Shown here in pieces: positions 7,853 to 16,396 of a DNA stretch of 64,000 nucleotides. The DNA is from Tritrichomonas musculus. Its lineage: Eukaryota > Parabasalia > Tritrichomonadida > Tritrichomonadidae. Location of the stretch: the NCBI GenBank assembly GCA_039105265.1, contig JAPFFF010000020.1:372001-436000 (forward strand), read 5' to 3'. The notes below the pieces were generated by a model. The model saw nothing but the letters and a program-made list of their open reading frames with translations, was not told the DNA's origin and ran no database searches. Each line of letters opens with the position of its first letter. The first letter of the stretch is position 1. A program made the position numbers and the translations under genes.

Positions 7853-10800
7853 TTAAGATTTAAACACAGCTAACATTGTATCATTTATTTTTGCTGTAAT
7901 AATGCCTACAGTCATACGTCTAATTTTGGATGTTATAGCAGTTTGTCCTGAAAGTATTTTTAATTTATTATCTTCGTTATCAATAAATACTTCATCACCG
8001 ATATTATATCCTGTTGTATCATCAACTCTAACCATATAGTCCCCTCCACTTGCAAATGTAATACAATTATTTTTAGAATCAATTTTTACACATATACCTA
8101 TATACTCATTCCATTTACCAGTTGTTTTAACTGAAGATATACAATCAGTAGTGTCTTCAATCGTTGAATGCACAAATTTATTAGACGCGTCATATTTATA
8201 AACACTTTCAGTGCTAGGCACAAAGTGCCCGGAACTTTCAGTTCTTGGCGCGTAGCGATAAACCTTACCTGTTAAATATACAGGAGCTCCAATTATAAAG
8301 TCTTCGATTTTGTTTAATGATAATTCTATTGGGCAATAATGCGTTATAGTTGTGTTTGATTGAGAAGATGTAATTGTTCCACTAACTATTAAATTACCAT
8401 TTATTGTTGCATCACCATTTTTAGCTATATATTTTTCATCACATTCATTTAATGTTGCTATTAATTTTTCATTATTGACAACATTATTAAACTCATTATT
8501 AACATATTTAGCTGAAAGTAATTTATTATCAGGGAATTCAGTAGGTTTTGAATAATACCCTAATTTATTAATTACGATTTCACCTTCGTAAATATACATG
8601 TCATTTATATCAGTTATGGTTCCTGAAGTTGTGATATATAACGAATAGTTAATGTCATAACATGTATATTTCTTTTTAACACCGTTGCTATGTGTTAATT
8701 CATATTTATATGTACCTGTAATTTTTTTACTATTTTTTATTAATGTTGCGTCAATATAAAACTCATTTCTATCCCAAATTTCATGCCATACATTAATACA
8801 TAATATTTTCGTTGAATATTTAGTAAATGTATATGAAACATCAACGAATTCATAATTTAAAATATCATTGTTTTTTGTTAAAATTATATCATTGTTTCTA
8901 TATCTTAAATCATCTTTTGTTCTATATTCACTTAATGCTGTTGTTAATGTTGTTTCATTAATCAAATCAGTCGGGAGTTCTTTGATATCTGTCTTTAGTG
9001 CGAAATTGTTGAGTTCATACGCTAATTCATCTTCATCTACAAATTTCTCTTCAACCTGTCCAATAGTGTAATATTCGCTTAATGTTGTTGTTAATGTTTC
9101 ATTATTAACTAAATCATCAGGTATATTTGGCAACTCTGTTTTCACTTGCTCAATAGCAAGGGCCAACTCTGTTTTCAATGCATAAGCATCTAATATTTCA
9201 TTTAATTGTGTGTTGTTTTTGTAATTATTCTGTAAATGATGATATGATGGGTAATTATCCTTAACATATTGAGTTGATGCATAATTATTTAATGTTTCGC
9301 TTAATTTATTTGTCAATGATTCGTTCAAATGAACTTTATGATTTTCAATTAATTTTACTGTTGCAGCTGATGATAATATGTGATCATCTCTTAATTCTGC
9401 ACCTAATCCTAATTCTGTGTTTGTTCTTTTAGGAATTCTCTTAACTTCAACCTTAATTGGTTTATAATTACTGTCTATAATCAAATATGGACTATTATAT
9501 ATAATTAAACAATCAATAGTGCTTTGGTCTGCTGAAATGTTTGTTATTGTTAAATCTTCATTAACTGTATAAGTATTTATTTTTACTACTTCACCTTCAT
9601 TATCAATTTCAAATGAAACTTCAATGTGATAATCATATTTGAGAGATGTACATAAATATTTATATCGATTAAGGTTTTCTCCTAATAGTGGCTCTTCATT
9701 AGCTAAATCTAATTCTTCAACTTTAACTTCAGCTAATACAGTCGAAGCTCTATCACATGCAACTATTACAGCATCTTCTATTAATTCTTCATCAGCAGCG
9801 AATGACATTCCAATTAAACTTGATATACCATTTTTAGCAATTGATAATAATTTTGTTGGACCACCCATAAAATTAACAACAGAGCCACCAATACATATAA
9901 CATCTTTAACGATATCAAACCAATTTTGTTTATTTTTGACTTCCTCTAATTGCTGTTGTAATTGAATATAATAATTTTGTAATTGTGATATGTGATTAAC
10001 TGCTATATCTACAGTATTACCCAATGAATTAAGAATAAAAACGTGTGATTCTATATTTTCACCAATAACAACTCCGCTTGTTTGAATGTTATAATTTGTA
10101 AATAATGTTGTACATGCTTCAGGTCGTGGTGATACTGTATAAAAACCTGTTGATGCTAAAAATTCAAAAGTATTTGTTCCTTCTTCATATTTGGTATCAG
10201 CAATTTTAAATATTAATTCTTTATCAGTTCTCATATATAATTTTAAACCATATGGTGGATTGCCAACTTCAAGTTTTCCGTTATAATGATATGGCAAGTA
10301 CTCATAGCAATTATTGGTATTAACTTTATAACATGATTCAGCTTCATATGATGCATATTCAAATCCAAATTCTGTTTGATATTCTATTCCATTTATCATT
10401 AATGAGCATGTGAAATTACAGCTTTTCTTTTGAGTACATTTTAGATATACAGCCCAATATCCATTTACATTATCAACATATTTATCAATTTCACAATCAA
10501 CAAACTTAATTAAGCCTTTCTCATTAATAAATTTAAATGGGTTCTCGTTTGAGTAATAACTAATCCATGCTCTTAATATTGCTTTATTAGTTTCATTTTG
10601 CTTAATAAGTAATGGTTGTGTTTGATGTTTAAAGAATTTAGTTTCTCCTTTAATTGAAGCAGATATTGGTATATGAAAAGATACATTATTACCAACCCAT
10701 TCATTACCTTTTTTAGTCATTTTGTAATCAGTACCAAATGCTTCATCATGAAATTCGAAAACTTGACCATCAATTAAAGCTTCAAATTCTGGAGTGCCTG

Positions 10801-11653
10801 GAATATATCCATAATCAGCGTAATAATATTCATTGTCAAGGCTTTGCCCGGGACCTTTAGGTCCTTTAGTTATACCGTAAGATTTCATCTCGTAAAAATC
10901 AGGTAATGGAGAACGATATAATTTAAAGCAATTGTCAGCATCTATTGTATTACATTTGAAATTTATTAATTGATTGTCTTTTGAGTTTATAGTTTGTTTT
11001 ATTTTAGCAATATAATTTATACGCATGAATCCCGAAGTAAATAAATCCATTGGTTTATCAATAATAGTTTTGTGAATATATAGTCTTGGTTTATCGTCGT
11101 TATTAATGTAATTTAATGTATATTTTTCAGCTTCACTTTCTAGAGAAAGAGTCTTGCGTTGTAAGTCATATGTTATACATGGATTATTAAACTTGTTGTT
11201 TGATGTTGATATTATACCAGTTGATAAATTCATATATGAAGGAAATATTATTTCGAATAAATCTCCACTAAATTCAGTTATGTCGTGTAGCGCTACGTTC
11301 GTAGGACTATCGTTAGAACTATCGTTAGAACTATCGTCAATTTCTATTTCAAGTATATTATATTCATCATTTTCAAATGTTCTTAATGTATCGGCACTAA
11401 TAATAAAATCGTTTAATCCATCTTCAAAATGTAAGTTTTCAGCTGGGTTTTCTTCTAATGTTTTTATACGTGATTCAAAATCAATTATAGCCTCACCAAC
11501 TACTGCTAACTCAGGACTTGTTATATTTCCGTCAATTATAGTATCACCTTTAACGTGTAATGTTTCAAATTCTCCGTTAGCAGTGGGTGAATTATTACCA
11601 CCTGTAAATGCTCCATCTTTAACATTTTGTTTTGTAATTATTGCTGTCATCAC
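7853..11653 (-). CDS. Large fibre/spike-like protein
   Basis: The product has 1266 residues and is homologous to the broken Maverick 2 gene at 54241-59302. The N-terminal start (TAIITKQNVKDGA, then HVKGDTIIDGNI) is conserved; by comparison the second Met (11650) may be the real start. A large beta-rich middle carries Cys-containing segments, followed by a Gly/Ala-rich hydrophobic stretch (GGSVVNFMGGPTKLLSIA). Repeats of the ALKTD/NETLTT/EYYT type follow, like phage fibre shafts. The conserved head is NTTITHYCPIE through TAKINDTMLAVFKS. The overall layout suggests a trimeric surface fibre for cell attachment, by analogy. Hairpins at 8203-8244, 10840-10864 and 11287-11304 are in frame. Confidence 0.75.
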   Translation of the reverse strand: MMTAIITKQNVKDGAFTGGNNSPTANGEFETLHVKGDTIIDGNITSPELAVVGEAIIDFESRIKTLEENPAENLHFEDGLNDFIISADTLRTFENDEYNILEIEIDDSSNDSSNDSPTNVALHDITEFSGDLFEIIFPSYMNLSTGIISTSNNKFNNPCITYDLQRKTLSLESEAEKYTLNYINNDDKPRLYIHKTIIDKPMDLFTSGFMRINYIAKIKQTINSKDNQLINFKCNTIDADNCFKLYRSPLPDFYEMKSYGITKGPKGPGQSLDNEYYYADYGYIPGTPEFEALIDGQVFEFHDEAFGTDYKMTKKGNEWVGNNVSFHIPISASIKGETKFFKHQTQPLLIKQNETNKAILRAWISYYSNENPFKFINEKGLIKFVDCEIDKYVDNVNGYWAVYLKCTQKKSCNFTCSLMINGIEYQTEFGFEYASYEAESCYKVNTNNCYEYLPYHYNGKLEVGNPPYGLKLYMRTDKELIFKIADTKYEEGTNTFEFLASTGFYTVSPRPEACTTLFTNYNIQTSGVVIGENIESHVFILNSLGNTVDIAVNHISQLQNYYIQLQQQLEEVKNKQNWFDIVKDVICIGGSVVNFMGGPTKLLSIAKNGISSLIGMSFAADEELIEDAVIVACDRASTVLAEVKVEELDLANEEPLLGENLNRYKYLCTSLKYDYHIEVSFEIDNEGEVVKINTYTVNEDLTITNISADQSTIDCLIIYNSPYLIIDSNYKPIKVEVKRIPKRTNTELGLGAELRDDHILSSAATVKLIENHKVHLNESLTNKLSETLNNYASTQYVKDNYPSYHHLQNNYKNNTQLNEILDAYALKTELALAIEQVKTELPNIPDDLVNNETLTTTLSEYYTIGQVEEKFVDEDELAYELNNFALKTDIKELPTDLINETTLTTALSEYRTKDDLRYRNNDIILTKNNDILNYEFVDVSYTFTKYSTKILCINVWHEIWDRNEFYIDATLIKNSKKITGTYKYELTHSNGVKKKYTCYDINYSLYITTSGTITDINDMYIYEGEIVINKLGYYSKPTEFPDNKLLSAKYVNNEFNNVVNNEKLIATLNECDEKYIAKNGDATINGNLIVSGTITSSQSNTTITHYCPIELSLNKIEDFIIGAPVYLTGKVYRYAPRTESSGHFVPSTESVYKYDASNKFVHSTIEDTTDCISSVKTTGKWNEYIGICVKIDSKNNCITFASGGDYMVRVDDTTGYNIGDEVFIDNEDNKLKILSGQTAITSKIRRMTVGIITAKINDTMLAVFKS
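8203..8244. repeat. Hairpin trio inside the fibre gene
   Basis: CACT-TTC-AGTG (8203-8213), GGCAC-AAA-GTGCC (8217-8229) and GAACT-TTC-AGTTC (8232-8244) are in tandem. The third matches the hairpin at 922-936 except for its outer pair. They fall in a loop of the C-terminal head that is absent from the Maverick 2 protein. Confidence 0.8.
10840..10864. repeat. Hairpin pair inside the fibre gene
   Basis: GGC-TTT-GCC (10840-10848) and GGACCT-TT-AGGTCC (10851-10864) encode a local GPKGPGQS segment. The Maverick 2 fibre lacks this segment at the same place. Confidence 0.75.
11287..11336. repeat. Palindromes and 12-bp tandem repeat in the fibre gene
   Basis: The perfect palindrome GTAGCGCTAC (11287-11296) overlaps CTACG-TT-CGTAG (11293-11304). 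About three copies of a 12-bp unit (ACTATCGTTAGA) follow and encode a Ser-Asn-Asp-Ser repeat. Confidence 0.7.
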
Positions 11654-11690
11654 TTTTTATTGAGATATGTAAATTTTAATTAAAAATAAA

Positions 11691-12023
11691 ATGGTTAAAA
11701 CATATTTTATAACAAAAGACTATGAAAACGAATTGCCACCTGAATTTGTAAATTCACTAAATAAACGATATATTAGTTTCCAATATTGCTTAGCAGTGTG
11801 TAATGAATATATAGATGCTGAAACTGAAGTTCATGCGTCATTTATACAAAGAGACGAATATTGTGATAGTTTAGTTTGGTATTCAAATTTACCTGTTCCT
11901 GATGACAATAGAAAGTATGAATATATTGGTACTAAAAGACATTTTAAGATATGGTTTTGTGATGCAAATGGAAATGAAATTAAACCTGATAGATTCACTG
12001 TATTCTTGAAGTTAGAATATTGA
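11691..12023 (+). CDS. Conserved small beta-rich Maverick protein
   Basis: The product has 110 residues and is clearly homologous to 48034-48372 in Maverick 2: KTYFITKDYENELP, ISFQYCLAVCN, DDNRKYEYIG and the end FTVFLKLEY. The final FCDANGNEIKPDRFTVFLKL resembles the strand-turn-strand end of jelly-roll accessory capsid proteins. I suggest a minor virion protein such as a penton or vertex piece, by inference only. In both elements it is close to the major capsid gene. An 8-bp stem follows the stop, between convergent genes. Confidence 0.65.
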   Translation: MVKTYFITKDYENELPPEFVNSLNKRYISFQYCLAVCNEYIDAETEVHASFIQRDEYCDSLVWYSNLPVPDDNRKYEYIGTKRHFKIWFCDANGNEIKPDRFTVFLKLEY

Positions 12024-12030
12024 TTTGCCG

Positions 12031-12051
12031 AAAAATAAATTTGTTATTTTT
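12031..12051. terminator. Hairpin between convergent genes
   Basis: AAAAATAA pairs with TTATTTTT around ATTTG. It sits between the stop at 12021-12023 and the convergent stop at 12050, so it may be a two-way RNA 3'-end signal. The AT-rich content makes chance pairing possible. Confidence 0.35.
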
Positions 12052-12523
12052 ATATAAAGTTAGTTGTAATTTCAGTTTCATCATTAACTCTTTGATTACG
12101 TATTCTTTCAATATTTCTTTTGAGTGATAATACTGAAATTTGAGCTGGATAATATGGAGTTCCTTCATATTCTTTTGTCATAAATGAAACTTTAAGCACA
12201 TGAATTTTTGATTTGTCTGCTGGATTTAATTTATCCCATAATTTAGAGCTTGAAATAACAGGCTGACCTTTGAAATATTCAAGTAATGTTTTATGTGTTA
12301 TTAATATATTGTTAGCAGAGCCACGCATTTCAATCGCAACTGGTCTAATTCCTAATTTGCCGAATTTATTTCTATACGTATCATTACCTTCAAAATAAAT
12401 ATTACAACATTCGAAATCATTGAAATTGATTTTGCCAAATGCTTTTAATTCATCAACGAATTTTGTGAGATTCATGAAACTAAGTTTCTGGGAACAGAGT
12501 TCGTTGAAAACCTTATCTGTCAT
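12050..12523 (-). CDS. Unknown Maverick protein
   Basis: The product has 157 residues. I see no signal peptide, membrane segment or recognised motif. It looks like a mixed alpha/beta globular protein with aromatic-rich strands (ECCNIYFEGNDTY, YEGTPYYPAQISVL) and a basic helix near the C-terminus. I found no counterpart in the visible part of Maverick 2. It lies downstream of the major capsid gene on the same strand, so it may be a virion protein. Two hairpins with three-base loops (12476-12488 and 12492-12502) lie in its first codons. Confidence 0.6.
   Translation of the reverse strand: MTDKVFNELCSQKLSFMNLTKFVDELKAFGKINFNDFECCNIYFEGNDTYRNKFGKLGIRPVAIEMRGSANNILITHKTLLEYFKGQPVISSSKLWDKLNPADKSKIHVLKVSFMTKEYEGTPYYPAQISVLSLKRNIERIRNQRVNDETEITTNFI
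12476..12502. repeat. Hairpin pair in the first codons of the gene at 12050
   Basis: GAAAC-TAA-GTTTC (12476-12488) and GAAC-AGA-GTTC (12492-12502) both have three-base loops. They are near the translation start of a minus-strand gene. Confidence 0.65.
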
Positions 12524-12636
12524 TTATGTTAAAATAAAAAATTGAAAAATATAAAATTAAATTAAATAGTTTTGAAAATGTTTAAAATAATTTAAATTAA
12601 ATATTTTTACTCATAATCGCTTATGGCGCTTAATGC

Positions 12637-14580
12637 TTACTCATAACCAGCTGGAACACCACGAGGGAAGTATTCAACACCATTAACGGACCATGCAAAA
12701 TATGTATCGCTACAAATCCAAGCTTCAGGACTTGGTGGGTGTTGGTCTTTATTATCTAAATCAGGAATGAAATATGTGTCATCATCACCACGATATAATG
12801 GTTGTCCTCTAAATGTGATTGTTATTGAATTTGAACCAGTATCTAATCCATCAAATACATATCCTGCATTTGAACGTTCAAGTTGGAAATTAATACCAAA
12901 ACTTGTACCATCACTTTTACAATTAGTATATCGCTTACCAGTTGTTGGGTCATTTAATGGTTGAGTGAATGAATCCTCGAATTCTTGCGTTGCTTCTAAT
13001 GCTCCATCTAATTCATTGGCTATCAATTGATGTTGATAAAATCGAGCACCACACGTGCTTTGAAACTCGGTATCTGGATATGTTCTTTTATTAACGACCA
13101 ATTGAACGTTTTGATACATAATATTATCAAAACATGTAATATCAAATGGACTTTTTGGAAACATCATCGTAATATTTGTGGCATTTTTTAATGGAATTGT
13201 TTTAGATATTTCTAGACCATTTGATTTTGCAGTACCTTCAAATATTTCACGTGTTAATTCTTGTGATGGAACTAATAGCGGTGATTGTAATTCATGAACT
13301 AGTCCTTGATATGTTCCTTGTTTGAGACCAAAACCAGCCAAATTTGAACGCCCAAGTTGTATTGTACCACCTAATACATCAAGTCTCAGTTTGTCAGTTT
13401 TAAGATTAATTGATGAACCATTTAAACGATTTGATTTAACGAGAAGTGCGCCTTTAACTTCATTTTCAATTATTTTTATTGAATCACCAGCATTTAAAAT
13501 ATAATCTGGATTTCTACACGCGATAGTTTCAGCAAATTCAGCATGATTTACTAATGATTTATCAACATTATATTTTGTAAATTCTTCATCAGTATAATGA
13601 AAATCAATAACTAATGGTTCTGCTTCGTCGTTGTGTGTATCTTTTCTCATTTGTTCTCCGCCTGCTGGTTCATCAGCTGTATATGGTTTATTAGCATGCA
13701 TTCTTTGATATTTAATATGTAATGTTTGTGTTGGTGTTGGGGTTGCTGAATAATGAGAAACAATAACTGATGGTTTGCCAATTTGTGTAAATTTACGAGT
13801 GATTGGTACAACTGCGGGTATTTCTTCATCAATTGCTTTATCTTCGAGGAATTGTAAAGTTTCTTTAACGATATTGGGATTAATTTGAGCCCATACCATA
13901 GCACGTAATGATGTTTTAACTTCTTCTTCTATTTCACCACATATTGAATTTGGATATAATTGCCAAGCTTGAAGTGCAAGTTGATCGACAAATGGAATTG
14001 TTAATTCGATAGTGAATTTATGAGGTAAGCCGTCAGCAATATCCTTTAAATCAATATAACAACCACAAATTGACGGTGAAAATTGACTGACATTTTCCCA
14101 TGTTGAATGACTGAATTTTGAAGTTGCTTTTGCGTCTCGTGGTTTGATAGAATTGTAAGCGAATGATTCACGTTGTAATTCATCTTGTCGGTATGTGTCA
14201 AGTAATTTACCATTAATCCAAAATCTGCAATCTTCATAAAATTCAACAGCATTTTTGAATCCAACGAATATTTTCATTAAACCGTTTTTATCAGCTGAAA
14301 CATCGATAACCTGATTTAATTTAACATTGAAGTCAAGTAATATTGTAGAGAATGATTTTTCGATTTGAGTTATAGTATTACCTGAATGAGTTAATTTAAT
14401 TCTTGTTTTAGTACCAACAGGTAAAGGTGCATCTTTATCTTTGAATTCTTCCATAATCCAACTAAAAGAATTATCACCGCCGTTTCGTTGTATTAAATTT
14501 CTCAATTTATTTTGGAAGAATGCTAAAACATCACCTTCATCATTACCAAGATTTTTTGTTTGAGCGTTTAAGAATGTCAT
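12637..14580 (-). CDS. mcp: Major capsid protein candidate (double jelly roll)
   Basis: The product has 647 residues and is homologous over its whole length to 48416-50104 in Maverick 2. Shared landmarks are LNAQTKNLGNDEGDVLAFF at the start, LALQAWQLYPNSICGEIEEE near the middle, IMYQNVQLVVN, and AWICSDTYFAWS near the end. The length, high beta-strand content and position next to the packaging ATPase agree with the double-jelly-roll capsid proteins known from Polintons. I infer the fold rather than read it from a motif. Maverick 1 has an extra region around residues 290-385 relative to Maverick 2, probably a surface loop. Confidence 0.8.
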   Translation of the reverse strand: MTFLNAQTKNLGNDEGDVLAFFQNKLRNLIQRNGGDNSFSWIMEEFKDKDAPLPVGTKTRIKLTHSGNTITQIEKSFSTILLDFNVKLNQVIDVSADKNGLMKIFVGFKNAVEFYEDCRFWINGKLLDTYRQDELQRESFAYNSIKPRDAKATSKFSHSTWENVSQFSPSICGCYIDLKDIADGLPHKFTIELTIPFVDQLALQAWQLYPNSICGEIEEEVKTSLRAMVWAQINPNIVKETLQFLEDKAIDEEIPAVVPITRKFTQIGKPSVIVSHYSATPTPTQTLHIKYQRMHANKPYTADEPAGGEQMRKDTHNDEAEPLVIDFHYTDEEFTKYNVDKSLVNHAEFAETIACRNPDYILNAGDSIKIIENEVKGALLVKSNRLNGSSINLKTDKLRLDVLGGTIQLGRSNLAGFGLKQGTYQGLVHELQSPLLVPSQELTREIFEGTAKSNGLEISKTIPLKNATNITMMFPKSPFDITCFDNIMYQNVQLVVNKRTYPDTEFQSTCGARFYQHQLIANELDGALEATQEFEDSFTQPLNDPTTGKRYTNCKSDGTSFGINFQLERSNAGYVFDGLDTGSNSITITFRGQPLYRGDDDTYFIPDLDNKDQHPPSPEAWICSDTYFAWSVNGVEYFPRGVPAGYE

Positions 14581-14635
14581 TTTGAATAATAGAAAAAAAT
14601 TAAAATCATTTTTAAAATTTTTACATTATCGAAAT

Positions 14636-14917
14636 ATGGCATTTGGAAGTTGGTTCAAAAATATTATAAGCGGTGCTAAAAATGTTATTGGAAAAATAGT
14701 ACCGAAAGTGAAAAAAGCAGTTGAAACTGTTAGTAAATTTGCACCATTGATTAATCAAGCAGGCGGTCTAATTGGTGGAGATATTGGTGATGTAATAAGT
14801 AAAGTTGGAAGTGGTATCGGTAAATTAAATAATAAAGTAAGTTATAAAGGCGGTAATTTAGTTGGAGCGAACGGTGGAGGAGTTAGACGTTTCGACATAC
14901 CATTATTGAAAGAATGA
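14636..14917 (+). CDS. MAFGSW protein, candidate pVI-like minor capsid protein
   Basis: The frame opens at 14582, but I choose the ATG at 14636, which gives the conserved MAFGSWFKNIISGAKNVIGK start. The product has 93 residues: an amphipathic aromatic/Lys helix, a Gly/Ile-rich middle (GGLIGGDIGDVISKVG) and a tail ending RRFDIPLLKE. It is divergent from the capsid gene by only 55 bases, as its homologue at 50176 is in Maverick 2. The pattern recalls adenovirus protein VI, which disrupts membranes on entry. That function is inference. Confidence 0.65.
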   Translation: MAFGSWFKNIISGAKNVIGKIVPKVKKAVETVSKFAPLINQAGGLIGGDIGDVISKVGSGIGKLNNKVSYKGGNLVGANGGGVRRFDIPLLKE

Positions 14918-14925
14918 TTGAATAT

Positions 14926-15069
14926 TTAAGAATAAAGTCGTTTCCTCATTTCATCAGTTAATTCAGGGGGTTTATCGTTTAATGTAGCAGATAGTTTAAC
15001 TATACGAAGCAATAAATTTATAAATTCGAAGACTGTGAGACAGCCGAGAAACAGATTTGATATATTCAT
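14926..15069 (-). CDS. Small predicted membrane protein (47 residues)
   Basis: An ATG at 15067-15069 opens 47 codons ending in TAA at 14926. The protein starts MNISNLFLGCLTVFEFINLL, a plausible membrane helix of about 25 residues, followed by a charged tail ending ELTDEMRKRLYS. It fills the gap between two plus-strand genes. A CTGT-GAG-ACAG hairpin (15033-15043) lies inside it. I found no counterpart in Maverick 2. Short length limits confidence. Confidence 0.45.
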   Translation of the reverse strand: MNISNLFLGCLTVFEFINLLLRIVKLSATLNDKPPELTDEMRKRLYS

Positions 15070-15121
15070 TTTAATTATTATTTTTCTTCAAATAAAATTT
15101 AATATTTTTATAATAAATCAA

Positions 15122-15520
15122 ATGGATTTAAAAGTTATTGAACCAATTAAAAACTACTTAAAAGAATTTAAAACAGTAGATGAATTTAATTTATGGTATT
15201 CAAAAAATAAAGATGAAGTGGATAAATTAACTACTCATAAATTAAACAAAATGTATAAGATTGACGGATATAGAATAACAAAAATAAAAGGTGTCTTAAT
15301 GTTGAAGAAATGGGAAGGTATTTCTAATAATAAAGAACTTGAAAGCGACTTGAAGACAGCAGAGCTTGAGAACTTCGTTCGAAGCAAGACTTTTTTATTA
15401 GAAAGTGAAATCAAAGAAATTAAAGAAACTGTAAATAAAATTATAACATTTATTCAGGAAACAACTTCGTCAAGTTCAATTGATGTATCGCCTCCATCAA
15501 CAACATTTACTAACATATAA
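15122..15520 (+). CDS. Conserved small protein with C-terminal coiled coil
   Basis: The ATG at 15122 is chosen because its homologue in Maverick 2 (50579-50944) starts at the same residue. The 132-residue product shares DEFNLWYSKNKDEVDKLTTH and the following LNKMYKIDGYRITKIKGVL, then a diverged coiled coil. The conserved part looks like a small helical domain, perhaps for DNA or protein binding; no family is recognised. Its 3' end overlaps the convergent ATPase gene by 67 bases. A GAAC-TTC-GTTC hairpin lies at 15370-15380. Confidence 0.7.
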   Translation: MDLKVIEPIKNYLKEFKTVDEFNLWYSKNKDEVDKLTTHKLNKMYKIDGYRITKIKGVLMLKKWEGISNNKELESDLKTAELENFVRSKTFLLESEIKEIKETVNKIITFIQETTSSSSIDVSPPSTTFTNI

Positions 15521-16293
15521 GGATGACATTCCTTATTTTCAGTTTTTCGTTTTAATATTTTTGAATACATTTCATAAAACTCATCAAATGCTAAATTACT
15601 TGCAGATTGAGAATAAATATAATGTAATTGTTGTTTATTAAAACATGGGAATATAAATAATGTTGATATTTCATTTTTAACATGCGGTTTTAGACCTTTC
15701 CATCCTTGAATTAATAGAAAGAATGAAATATTAACATGACGACATCGACGAATCAATTGACTAAAATATGATTCTTCACTTGAAAATAATTTACTATTTG
15801 AAATATCATCGAATAACACTATGGTATGCAATATATTTTTATTAAAATCATTTATTGCTAACATTTGGAACATATCCTCTTTTTGTTGGTCCTCGATTCT
15901 ATCCTGCAAGTTTTCCCGTTTGATAAGGTTATATAAATTCTTTGCTGAGATTAAATCTTTCGTGAATTCGACGGCTTCTTTTTCACTAACGATAACGTAA
16001 GGAATTATTAGAAGAGGTTTTAGTGCTAAAAATGTTTGGTCTGTTTCTTTGCCGTCTTTTGTAATATATACTAATAGATGATGAGTATTTAATACCCCTA
16101 ATTTTATTATTTCCTTTAAAGCTATAACTGTTTTTCCGGATGATTGCTTGCCAACAATTACATTAACACTATTTAACCTGATATTAACTTCTGGGTGTAT
16201 TTCACTTATTAAGTTTTCGTTTGTTTCCATAGCATACGTTTTTAACGTATTCATTACATGGTTTTTAACCATATTCTCTAATGATGTGTTCAT
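15454..16293 (-). CDS. atp: Genome-packaging ATPase (FtsK-HerA/A32 type)
   Basis: The product has 279 residues and would drive element DNA into the capsid. Walker A is GKQSSGKT at residues 48-55; Walker B is HTIVLFDDIS at 155-164; a sensor-like Q196 follows in FFLLIQGWKG. It matches 51075-51896 in Maverick 2 throughout. The combination and size fit the packaging ATPases of Polintons and large DNA viruses. Its last 67 bases overlap the convergent gene at 15122, an overlap not seen in Maverick 2, where the two genes run in the same direction. Confidence 0.9.
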   Translation of the reverse strand: MNTSLENMVKNHVMNTLKTYAMETNENLISEIHPEVNIRLNSVNVIVGKQSSGKTVIALKEIIKLGVLNTHHLLVYITKDGKETDQTFLALKPLLIIPYVIVSEKEAVEFTKDLISAKNLYNLIKRENLQDRIEDQQKEDMFQMLAINDFNKNILHTIVLFDDISNSKLFSSEESYFSQLIRRCRHVNISFFLLIQGWKGLKPHVKNEISTLFIFPCFNKQQLHYIYSQSASNLAFDEFYEMYSKILKRKTENKECHPYMLVNVVDGGDTSIELDEVVS

Positions 16294-16396
16294 TTTCTAT
16301 ATATTAATGTTAAAGTTTATTTTAATTATTGATAAATATATATTTTATGTTTATTAATCATTAACTGAAATTAGATATTAACACATTTCTTAAAAT

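Noticed and set aside
11154-11663. 169-codon plus-strand frame
   Set aside because: It is antisense to the conserved N-terminus of the fibre gene; only the minus frame matches Maverick 2.
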